The notes below the pieces were generated by a model. It was not told the origin of the DNA, searched no databases, and was given only the letters and a program-made list of their open reading frames with translations. From positions 1-6,752 of the forward strand of contig CACXHG010000076.1 of NCBI GenBank assembly GCA_902767355.1: a stretch of DNA of 6,752 nt, given 5' to 3'. Both the position numbers and the translations under genes were made by a program. Below, piece after piece: positions 1 through 5,396 of this stretch. The DNA comes from an uncultured Bacteroidia bacterium. GTDB taxonomy: Bacteria > Bacteroidota > Bacteroidia > Bacteroidales > UBA932. The first letter of the stretch is position 1, and each line of letters starts with the position of its first letter.

Positions 1-56
1 AGCTCGCTTGCGCCGATGGTACTGCGATACCATGTGGGAGAGTAGGTAGCCGCCGA
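1..56 (+). rRNA. rrf: 5S ribosomal RNA, 3' end (partial)
   Basis: The first ~56 bases read as the 3' part of a bacterial 5S rRNA. The conserved core GCGCCGATGGTA is at 10-21, and the loop E/helix IV signature GGGAGAGTAGGT is at 36-47. The RNA then runs into the GC-rich 3' strand of helix I near 50-56. The 5' half lies outside the window, so helix I pairing cannot be verified and the 3' end is good to about 3 nt. 5S is normally the last rRNA of an operon, and the strong terminator that follows immediately fits this. Confidence 0.88.
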
Positions 57-62
57 CTTCAG

Positions 63-96
63 GCCCTGGGCAAAAAAATGCCCGGGGCTTTTTTTT
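63..96 (+). terminator. Intrinsic terminator of the rRNA operon
   Basis: A 9-bp GC-rich stem is formed by GCCCTGGGC (63-71) and GCCCGGGGC (80-88), with one G-U pair and an A-rich 8-nt loop. Eight T residues follow (89-96). It sits 7 nt after the presumed 5S 3' end. GCCCGG (97-102) just beyond can also pair backwards with 82-88, allowing one bulge. On the minus strand that alternative hairpin is followed by a T7 run (complement of 72-78), so the site may stop transcription from both sides. Confidence 0.85.
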
Positions 97-135
97 GCCC
101 GGCCTGAAGCCGGCGGCAAGCCGCCGCCTATAATA

Positions 136-152
136 CTGGGGCCAGGCCCCAG
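136..152. repeat. 17-nt palindrome in the rRNA downstream spacer
   Basis: CTGGGGCC and GGCCCCAG form a perfect 8-bp inverted repeat around a single A at 144. It lies 40 bases beyond the rRNA terminator. As RNA the loop would have to open to at least three bases. No T-run follows, so it does not look like a terminator. Role unknown; it could be a protein site or a remnant of a larger repeat family. Confidence 0.5.
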
Positions 153-415
153 ACCCCTCGCTCCGCGCTGGCTATTCTGAAGGCCCGCCCGCACGCGCTA
201 CGCTATCGCCTGACGGCGATTGTTACTGGTGCTGGGTTATTTCGTATGAAGACCTGCCGGACGCGCATAAGCAGGTCGGCAGTTGCCTGCAGCGGATGTC
301 GCCACCCGCCGCGTCATGGGCGGGAGGGGCCCGCCGCAGACAAGTTCTCGCTTGTGGCGAGGACGCAGGATGTGGTGGGAGGGACGAAGCGAGCCGCTGG
401 CGAGCGGAGCTCCGC

Positions 416-445
416 AGCAGGCAAGCTGCCGCCGGCTAAGCGTCC
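416..445. repeat. 30-bp intergenic direct repeat, copy 1
   Basis: This 30-base unit begins AGCAGGCAAGCTGCCG and ends AAGCGTCC. It recurs at 561-590 with a single difference (T at 437, C at 582), exactly 145 bases further on. The flanks do not match upstream and only loosely downstream (GGCGG versus GCGGG). A related GCAAGC-GCCGCC core occurs at 116-128. The unit contains the inverted pair GGCAAGCTGCC at its centre. It looks like a dispersed intergenic repeat of the genome rather than coding sequence. Confidence 0.7.
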
Positions 446-539
446 GGCGGAATAGATGCGGAAGATGATGTCAGCTGCAGATGCGCTTAAACGCGCGGCG
501 TCAAGAAAAGCACCATCCCCAGCAACCCTCATCCTTGAA

Positions 540-572
540 GCAGGCAGGTGGCAGGCAAATAGCAGGCAAGCT
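540..572. repeat. Three tandem 11-bp units starting GCAGGCA
   Basis: The heptamer GCAGGCA occurs at 540-546, 551-557 and 562-568, at an exact 11-base period. The four bases filling each unit differ (GGTG, AATA, AGCT). The third unit is the start of the second 30-bp repeat copy. One helical turn per unit would put all three on one face of the DNA, as in arrays of protein sites, but replication slippage of a GC-rich repeat explains it equally well. Confidence 0.55.
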
Positions 573-590
573 GCCGCCGGCCAAGCGTCC
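561..590. repeat. 30-bp intergenic direct repeat, copy 2
   Basis: Second copy of the unit at 416-445, 29 of 30 bases identical. It ends 12 bases before the tRNA terminator at 602-632 and starts inside the 11-bp tandem array. Its position just beyond a terminator is shared by the related GCAAGC-GCCGCC core near 116-128, which follows the rRNA terminator. Confidence 0.7.
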
Positions 591-601
591 GCGGGGAGTA
601 T

Positions 602-632
602 GAAAAAAACAGGCCGGTGAAAACCAGCCTGT
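602..632 (-). terminator. Intrinsic terminator of tRNA-Pro
   Basis: Read on the minus strand, ACAGGCTGG (632-624) pairs with CCGGCCTGT (617-609) over 9 bp with one G-U pair and a 6-nt TTTTCA loop. Seven T residues (complement of 603-609) overlap the base of the stem and run beyond it. It starts 8 nt past the tRNA 3' end, so the primary transcript needs only short 3' trimming before CCA addition. Confidence 0.85.
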
Positions 633-640
633 AGATATCG

Positions 641-714
641 TCGGGAAGAGGTGACTCGAACACCCGACCTCTGCGTCCCGAACGCAGCGCGCTAGCCAAC
701 TGCGCCACTTCCCG
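641..714 (-). tRNA. tRNA-Pro, anticodon CGG
   Basis: The minus strand folds into a complete cloverleaf of 74 nt. The acceptor stem is CGGGAAG/CTTCCCG with discriminator A. The D stem is GCGC/GCGC. The anticodon stem CTGCG/CGCAG carries the 7-nt loop TTCGGGA, so the anticodon is CGG and it reads codon CCG. The variable loop is AGGTC, and the T arm is GGGTG-TTCGAGT-CACCT with one G-U pair. The C1-G72 pair with A73 is the known identity pattern of bacterial tRNA-Pro. CCA is not encoded (CGA follows the discriminator), so it must be added by nucleotidyltransferase. It lies 43 bp after the S37 peptidase stop on the same strand, with no terminator between them. Confidence 0.97.
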
Positions 715-725
715 ATTCGGGAACG

Positions 726-755
726 CAAATATACAAATGATTTTGAAATTATCAA
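726..755 (-). promoter_or_regulatory. Bacteroidota-type promoter of tRNA-Pro
   Basis: On the minus strand TATATTTG (complement of 726-733) fits the Bacteroidota -7 consensus TAnnTTTG. TTG (complement of 753-755) lies 19 bases upstream, the spacing expected for the -33 element. The -7 box ends 11 bases before the tRNA 5' end at 714, leaving a short leader for RNase P. The promoter lies entirely between the peptidase stop codon and the tRNA. Confidence 0.65.
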
Positions 756-757
756 GG

Positions 758-2047
758 CTACTCGTGCAACCAGCCGGATATAATAGCTTTTATCTGCTCC
801 TGGGTGCCGGCATCGAAAGTGCCGATGCGGGCACGGTGGCTGCCGCCGGGCTGGATGAAGATGTGATTGCTGGCGCTATGCCTGTCCCCGGCGCGGACTG
901 CGCTCCAGGGGTCATATTCTCCGTAGATAAATATTATGTTGCACTTGTTGCGCTTCAGGAAGCGGTCCATCTTGCGCGACAGCCGGCGGTCGAATTTGAT
1001 ATCCTGGGCATCTTCGGGCAGGAAAATCCTGTGCAGGTAGCCCTTGGCGCTCTTTATAGTAAGAAGGTCCTTGAACGGCTCCACATCGTAGCCGTAGTAG
1101 CCGAGTTCCTTGGCGGCCATTACGAAGAAGGGGGCATGCGGATTCTCGATCTGCCAGTAGTCCGGGCCGGCAACTGCATTCATGAAATACAGCATCTGTG
1201 CATCAGAAGCATCCTTGCCGGGAATGCGGTCCACCGGAATGCCCCACTGCCAGAAAGCAAAGGAGAACTCCAGGGCGCACATGTCAAACACCTCTTCCAT
1301 GGGAATGCGGAAACTGTAGCCATTCTCCCGGCAGTAAGCCTCGAGCATGGGCTGAAGGGTGGCGCGGCGGCTCAGGAACTCCCGCTGGAACGCCTGCACT
1401 GCCGCACGGTCGCTTTCGCTGCCGCACGTATTTGCAATGAAAGGCTCGTGGCGGCCATCCTCTACGCCGCGGGCAAAAGGCCCGACATAAGCCACCGTAA
1501 TGTCCATATCCTTGGGATAGAATGCCCTGTATATTACCGAATTCTGGCCGCCCTTGCTGATGCCTGTGTCTATCCACTTGCCTGGATAAACGGCTTTGAG
1601 TTCGGTGTAGATGCGGTGCAGGTCTCGGGCTTCGTTGGCCGCCGTAAGATATTTCCAGTCCAGGTTTTCTGGTGCCGAAGGGGCAAAATAGCGGTGCTCC
1701 ACCACAATGTTGTTCAGATTGAAAAGCCTTGAAATTTCGTCGCGATACTGGGTGCGGGCTGCATAGTCAGCGTTGTAACCTTCAGTGACATAAACCGTTG
1801 CGGAGTCGCGGCTCACGGACCCTACGAACACTCGCTGCAGAAAGGTGCCCTTGGAGGCATCCTTGTAGCTTACAGGCTGTTCAAACCATAGGAGATACTT
1901 TTCGCAGAAAGGGCCCTGGTCCAGAACCTCGATTTTTTTTACTGAAGGAAGGCTGCCCAACTGCTCCTGAAGGCTTTGGGCGGAGAGCCCCGTGGCATAA
2001 ATTATGCTGACAAGAGCCAGCGTTATAGCTAAACTGATCTTTTTCAT
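758..2047 (-). CDS. Secreted serine peptidase, S37 family (PS-10-like aminopeptidase)
   Basis: The 429-residue protein starts MKKISLAITLALVSIIYATG. This is a type I signal peptide, with likely cleavage after the LSA at 21-23, so it should act in the periplasm or outside the cell. The frame stays open 47 codons upstream, but only this ATG puts a signal peptide at the N-terminus. The body resembles the S37 family, alpha/beta-hydrolase peptidases that remove short peptides from protein N-termini. Family-like blocks include YVTEGYNADYA (86-96), VVEHRYF (115-121) and RGVEDGRHEPF (193-203). The nucleophile is Ser164 in GISKGG (162-167), the acid probably Asp379 in GEYDPW, and the base His404 in GGSHRARI, so the triad is intact and properly ordered. 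The related S28 family is the alternative. It has five Cys after the signal peptide (48, 208, 239, 257, 369). Exact substrate unknown. It is probably monocistronic, perhaps reading into the tRNA. Confidence 0.9.
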   Translation of the reverse strand: MKKISLAITLALVSIIYATGLSAQSLQEQLGSLPSVKKIEVLDQGPFCEKYLLWFEQPVSYKDASKGTFLQRVFVGSVSRDSATVYVTEGYNADYAARTQYRDEISRLFNLNNIVVEHRYFAPSAPENLDWKYLTAANEARDLHRIYTELKAVYPGKWIDTGISKGGQNSVIYRAFYPKDMDITVAYVGPFARGVEDGRHEPFIANTCGSESDRAAVQAFQREFLSRRATLQPMLEAYCRENGYSFRIPMEEVFDMCALEFSFAFWQWGIPVDRIPGKDASDAQMLYFMNAVAGPDYWQIENPHAPFFVMAAKELGYYGYDVEPFKDLLTIKSAKGYLHRIFLPEDAQDIKFDRRLSRKMDRFLKRNKCNIIFIYGEYDPWSAVRAGDRHSASNHIFIQPGGSHRARIGTFDAGTQEQIKAIISGWLHE

Positions 2048-2051
2048 AAAG

Positions 2052-2059
2052 CAAATGTA
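2052..2059 (-). promoter_or_regulatory. Candidate -7 box of the S37 peptidase gene
   Basis: Minus-strand TACATTTG (complement of 2052-2059) matches TAnnTTTG. No clear TTTG or TTG is found 19-21 bases upstream; TTAC is the nearest thing. Only four bases separate the box from the ATG at 2047, so a transcript made here would be leaderless or nearly so. The match could be chance in an AT-rich gap. Confidence 0.4.
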
Positions 2060-2069
2060 ACAAAAATTG

Positions 2070-2086
2070 ATATCTTTGTAAGATAT
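2070..2086. promoter_or_regulatory. Perfect 17-bp dyad, candidate operator in the divergent promoter
   Basis: ATATCTT (2070-2076) and AAGATAT (2080-2086) are exact inverted repeats around TGT. The dyad covers the candidate -7 box of the porin operon (2071-2078) and lies 23-39 bases upstream of the peptidase ATG. It could therefore serve as an operator for either or both genes. As an RNA hairpin it would be weak, with 6 of 7 pairs A-U. No regulator gene is in the window. Confidence 0.4.
2071..2078 (+). promoter_or_regulatory. Candidate -7 box of the porin-transglycosylase operon
   Basis: TATCTTTG fits the Bacteroidota -7 consensus TAnnTTTG and ends 20 bases before the GTG start, giving an expected leader of roughly 15 nt. 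No good -33 TTTG is present at the right distance (2047-2052 reads TAAAGC), so the promoter is either weak or helped by an activator. Confidence 0.45.
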
Positions 2087-2098
2087 TATAATTAAGGA

Positions 2099-4372
2099 GT
2101 GAAAAGAGCGCTGCTGATATTGTCTTTGTTGCTGTTGGCCCTCTGCGGTGCAGAAGGCCGCCGGCCGCTGCTTTCGCGTATGGAGCACTTCGGCCGCCCC
2201 ATCATTTCAGACACCGTGGTCTATAAAGTGGATTCCACAGGCGCTGTGATGATGGGCCCCGACAGCCTGCCGGTGATGGACACCGCCGCCACATGGCACA
2301 TCCGCGAGATGCTGGACACCCTGAGCCGGGTTTTCTGGAGCATAGACACCGTTACCCTGCCGCTCTACGACACCCTGATGGCGGAATACGGCGACTCTAT
2401 AGTGCGCAACCTGCCCGGCAAGCGCGAGTTCCGGCAGTGGACCCGCGAGCGCAACAAGGCCTACCGCGACAGCGTCATCGAAAATACGCCCAGAATCATG
2501 GAGACCTTCGTCATACCTGATTCTCTCTATTACAAGCGTTCCCTGCGCTGGACTCACAGCACGTATAACAACAAGATAAAGCTCGAGGAGATAGACACAT
2601 CCTACAATTACCACTTCTACGACCTGCCTATTTTCAAGCGGGATGCAGATGCGGTTTATCTGGGCACCTCAGGCTCGGCATCGATGCAGACCAACTACTT
2701 CCTGAGGGAAGATTTCGACATCGCGCCTTTCTTCACCCCTTACATGGCATATTCCTACACCCCGGAAACGATGCCCATGTACAACACCAAGTCGCCATAC
2801 ACAGTGCTGTCGTTCTGGGGCAATCCACTGGCGGAGTCCACGCGAGAAGAGCAGGATATCAACCTGCTGTCTTCCCAGAATATCACCCCGGAGCTGAATC
2901 TCACCCTTGCGTACCAGCGCTATGGCAGCACCGGTATGCTTATCAACGAGCGCACCGACGACCGCACCTTCTCGATTGGTTCCAACTACCTGGGCAAGAA
3001 ATACGAAATGCACTTCGGCTATATGGGCCAGACCGTGCGCCGCACGGAGAACGGCGGTGTCAAGGATCCCTTCTGGGTCACCGATACCACCGTGGATGCC
3101 AAGGCCATAGAGGTGAATCTCAGCTCTGCCAGCAATACGCTCAAGCGGCGCAGCCTGTTTTTGACTCAGTCTCTGGCCGTGCCCTTGAACTTCTTCCGCA
3201 AGAACAAAGACTCGCTGGAAGTGGGGCAGGGGACTGTGATTTATCTGGGGCACAGCTTCGAATGGTCCAAATACACCAAGCTCTATGAGGACCAGATTTC
3301 TTCATCGGACGCCACCGGCCGCGCCTTCTACCGTGACCAGTTCAACATCTTCTCCACTTCCAGCCACGACTCGCTGGCAGTGCGGCGTCTGGAGAATAAG
3401 GTTTTCGCTTCCCTGCAGCCTTTTGCGCCGGATGCCTTTGTGTCGACCATCCACGCCGGATTCGGGGTGCAGGCCCTCAAGCTGTATTCTTTCAAGCCGA
3501 CGGACTTTGTGACCGGAGTCTCCACCCAGAATCAGTTCAATACCTTCGTGTATGGCGGAGTGGACGGCATGATAAAGAAATATTTTGCGTGGGACGCTTC
3601 CGGAAAGCTCAATCTGACGGGCTATTATGCCGGCGATATGAGCCTGCAGGGGAATGTGAAGTTCTCCTTCTATCCCATACGGGACGGCATACAACTATCT
3701 GCCCATGTGGAAACAGCGCTCAAAACGCCGCATCCGTTCCAGCAGAACATCTACTTTAACCACCACGCCTGGAAAAACGATTTCTCCAAGAGCTCGCAGA
3801 GCCGCATAACCGGCCAGCTGTCTGTCCCAAGGCTCAATCTGACAGCCTTCGTGGGCTACGCCCTGCTGACCAATATGCTCTATTACGACCAGTCGGCCAC
3901 AATTTGCCAGGCCGACGCTCCGATACACGTGCTCTCTGCCTACGCCACGGAAAACATCAAGCTCGGGCCGCTGCACCTGGACAACCGTGTCCTCTACCAG
4001 ATATCGAGCGACAAGGAAAAGCTTCCGCTGCCCGATCTGACCCTCAACCTGCGCTATTATGTGCAGTTCCCCGTGGTCAAAAACGTGCTCACAATGCAGA
4101 TCGGCGCCAACGGTATAATGTACACCAAGTACTTCATACCTGCCTATGAACCCGACCTGGGCGTTTTCTACAATCAGCAGGAGAAGCAGTGGGGCAGCAA
4201 CCCCTATGTGGACGCTTTCGTGAATATGCAGTGGAAGAGGGTCAGCTTCTATGTCAAGTACTGCAACATACTGCACGGGGTTACCCGCGGCGACTACTTC
4301 TCTGCATACAATTACATCAGGCCTACCAGCTGCCTCAAATTCGGGATATACTGGCCCTTCTATGCAGAATAG
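2099..4372 (+). CDS. Putative outer-membrane porin (Porin_10-like beta-barrel)
   Basis: A 757-residue protein whose role is probably transport across, or structure of, the outer membrane. It opens MKRALLILSLLLLALCGAEG, a signal peptide. The Cys at 16 lacks a canonical lipobox (LALC), so it is probably not a lipoprotein. The GTG start is forced: an in-frame TAA lies at 2093-2095 and the next Met (28) would remove the signal. AAGGAG directly abuts the GTG and is too close for a normal Shine-Dalgarno. Residues 38-142 are hydrophilic with ten Asp-Thr/Asp-Ser dipeptides. From about 185 on, alternating polar/hydrophobic aromatic-rich strands (for example LNLTLAYQRYG, KYEMHFGYMG, FSIGSNYLG, SFYVKYCN) fit a large barrel. 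The last strand, CLKFGIYWPF, is followed by YAE. The overall pattern matches the 'putative porin' family of Bacteroidota; specific substrate unknown. It is first in the operon and overlaps the next gene by 11 bp. Confidence 0.85.
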   Translation: MKRALLILSLLLLALCGAEGRRPLLSRMEHFGRPIISDTVVYKVDSTGAVMMGPDSLPVMDTAATWHIREMLDTLSRVFWSIDTVTLPLYDTLMAEYGDSIVRNLPGKREFRQWTRERNKAYRDSVIENTPRIMETFVIPDSLYYKRSLRWTHSTYNNKIKLEEIDTSYNYHFYDLPIFKRDADAVYLGTSGSASMQTNYFLREDFDIAPFFTPYMAYSYTPETMPMYNTKSPYTVLSFWGNPLAESTREEQDINLLSSQNITPELNLTLAYQRYGSTGMLINERTDDRTFSIGSNYLGKKYEMHFGYMGQTVRRTENGGVKDPFWVTDTTVDAKAIEVNLSSASNTLKRRSLFLTQSLAVPLNFFRKNKDSLEVGQGTVIYLGHSFEWSKYTKLYEDQISSSDATGRAFYRDQFNIFSTSSHDSLAVRRLENKVFASLQPFAPDAFVSTIHAGFGVQALKLYSFKPTDFVTGVSTQNQFNTFVYGGVDGMIKKYFAWDASGKLNLTGYYAGDMSLQGNVKFSFYPIRDGIQLSAHVETALKTPHPFQQNIYFNHHAWKNDFSKSSQSRITGQLSVPRLNLTAFVGYALLTNMLYYDQSATICQADAPIHVLSAYATENIKLGPLHLDNRVLYQISSDKEKLPLPDLTLNLRYYVQFPVVKNVLTMQIGANGIMYTKYFIPAYEPDLGVFYNQQEKQWGSNPYVDAFVNMQWKRVSFYVKYCNILHGVTRGDYFSAYNYIRPTSCLKFGIYWPFYAE

Positions 4373-5396
4373 CTCCTCAAGGCATCTGGCGGGCTGCATA
4401 GTGCTCTCCCTGATATTGCTCACCGTGGCTGGCATGCAGCCGGGGGAAGAGGTGGCGGACACCACCGACAGCTATAAATATCAGAAGGATACGCTGTACT
4501 GCGCCATCAGCCTTCCCAACCGCAATGGCGTTCAGGAAGGCAAGGGGGTGGGCCTGAGCTATGAGATGCTGAAATATTTCGGCGACTTTACATCTTCCTA
4601 TGTATCCATCGTACCCGGCTCGTGCGACGTCTCTTACCTGGATACCCTCACGGGCGGCAAACTGGACATCCTGGTGCTGGCATATCCGGACGATATGATA
4701 CCGGAAGAAGACGAAGACAAATACCTGGTGTCCAGGTTGGTGCGCAACAATATCCACTGGGTGACAGATTCCCTTGACATCAAGCTGCTCTCTCACATAA
4801 ATGTCTGGCTGGACGACTTCTTAAACAGCCGTCTGTACAAGCGCACGGTGTCCAAATACTACCGTACCTATTCGAAGCCCAGCATCAATCCTGCCACCGG
4901 CACAGTGTCGCCGTTCGACGAACTTATCAAGCAGTACGGCAGCAAGACCGGCATTGACTGGCTGCTGCTGGCTTCGCTCATGTATCAGGAGAGCCAGTAT
5001 TATGCAGAGGCGGAGTACAAGGAGGCCAAGGGCCTGATGCAGGTCAACGAAGTCACGGCGGCCCGCTATGGGGTCAGTGACCTCTTCAGTCCGGAGGGCA
5101 ATATCAAAGCCGGCAGCTATCATTTGCGCTATCTGATGAACAAATACCGCCAGGAGGGTCTGGATTCGATCAACGTGATAAAATTCGCGCTGGCTGCCTA
5201 CAATGCTGGCGACGGCCGCATAGAGCAGTGCCGCAACCACGCCTTGAGCGAAGGGATGAACCCCAACGACTGGGAAGAGGTGGTGATGACCTTTGCTACC
5301 AACAACAAATTTATCGGGGCTACGACCACGGCCTACGTCCGCGACATTCTCGCACGCTGGGAATACTTGCGCGAAAACGTGGTCCAGAAGCGATGA
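4362..5396 (+). CDS. mltF: MltF-like lytic transglycosylase with shortened solute-binding-like domain
   Basis: A 344-residue enzyme expected to cleave the MurNAc-GlcNAc bond of peptidoglycan, leaving 1,6-anhydroMurNAc. Residues 13-24 are a hydrophobic signal or anchor (IVLSLILLTVAG), which places it at the inner membrane or in the periplasm. Residues 43-165 resemble one lobe of a type 3 periplasmic solute-binding domain (TLYCAISLPN; GLSYEMLKYFG; GKLDILVLAYPDD; WVTDSLDIKLLSHINVWLDDF). Residues 184-310 are the SLT domain, with catalytic Glu210 in MYQESQYY, the GLMQV motif (224-228) and AYNAG (279-283), all intact. E. coli MltF is about 518 aa, so this protein is short, and the missing part is the second binding lobe. 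The ATG at 4362 was chosen because it gives the signal segment; an ATG at 4251 would overlap the porin by over 100 bases. An LAGC at 9-12 precedes rather than follows the hydrophobic core, so it is not a normal lipobox. It shares ATGA with the next gene. Confidence 0.88.
   Translation: MQNSSSRHLAGCIVLSLILLTVAGMQPGEEVADTTDSYKYQKDTLYCAISLPNRNGVQEGKGVGLSYEMLKYFGDFTSSYVSIVPGSCDVSYLDTLTGGKLDILVLAYPDDMIPEEDEDKYLVSRLVRNNIHWVTDSLDIKLLSHINVWLDDFLNSRLYKRTVSKYYRTYSKPSINPATGTVSPFDELIKQYGSKTGIDWLLLASLMYQESQYYAEAEYKEAKGLMQVNEVTAARYGVSDLFSPEGNIKAGSYHLRYLMNKYRQEGLDSINVIKFALAAYNAGDGRIEQCRNHALSEGMNPNDWEEVVMTFATNNKFIGATTTAYVRDILARWEYLRENVVQKR

Larger units (their letters stand above)
97..601. other. GC-rich non-coding spacer between convergent rRNA and tRNA terminators
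   Basis: No convincing gene lies here. The open frames are short, overlap one another on both strands, are rich in Arg/Pro/Ala/Gly as expected from random GC-rich DNA, and show no recognisable domain or start context. What the stretch does hold is short inverted repeats: CGGCGGC-AA-GCCGCCG at 111-126, the 17-nt palindrome at 136-152, ATCGCC-TGAC-GGCGAT at 205-220 and CGGAGCTCCG at 405-414. It also holds a 30-bp direct repeat (416-445 and 561-590) and an 11-bp tandem array (540-572). None of the hairpins is followed by a T-run. Flanking transcription units converge on it, so it is probably poorly transcribed. Confidence 0.7.

Noticed and set aside
246..532. Short overlapping open frames on both strands in the rRNA/tRNA spacer
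   Set aside because: They are Arg/Pro/Ala-rich, have no start context and cross the 30-bp repeats, which are translated as the same meaningless peptide. Nothing supports coding.
416..590. CRISPR-like reading of the two 30-bp repeats
   Set aside because: Only two copies, separated by 115 bp rather than the usual 25-45 bp, with no cas genes.
641..714. tRNA gene as a prophage or island attachment site
   Set aside because: No integrase gene and no second copy of the tRNA 3' end is found in the window. The repeats nearby do not match the tRNA.
737..1732. 331-codon open frame on the plus strand
   Set aside because: It lies wholly antisense to the S37 peptidase, whose signal peptide and full catalytic triad are intact. 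The plus-strand translation has no signal, domain or composition of a real protein, and its start overlaps the tRNA promoter. A long antisense frame is common in GC-rich genes.
2087..2092. TATAAT resembling an E. coli -10 box before the porin gene
   Set aside because: The best -35-like match, TTGATA at 2067-2072, is only 14 bases upstream, and initiation would fall on the GTG itself. The Bacteroidota-type box at 2071-2078 is a better candidate.
2048..2188. Longer N-terminus for the peptidase from the ATG at 2188
   Set aside because: It would add 47 residues ahead of a clear signal peptide, run through the divergent promoter region and overlap the porin gene.
3695..4465. 256-codon open frame on the minus strand
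   Set aside because: Antisense to the porin C-terminus and the start of the transglycosylase. No recognisable family and no promoter; it is a shadow of the biased codon use of the real genes.
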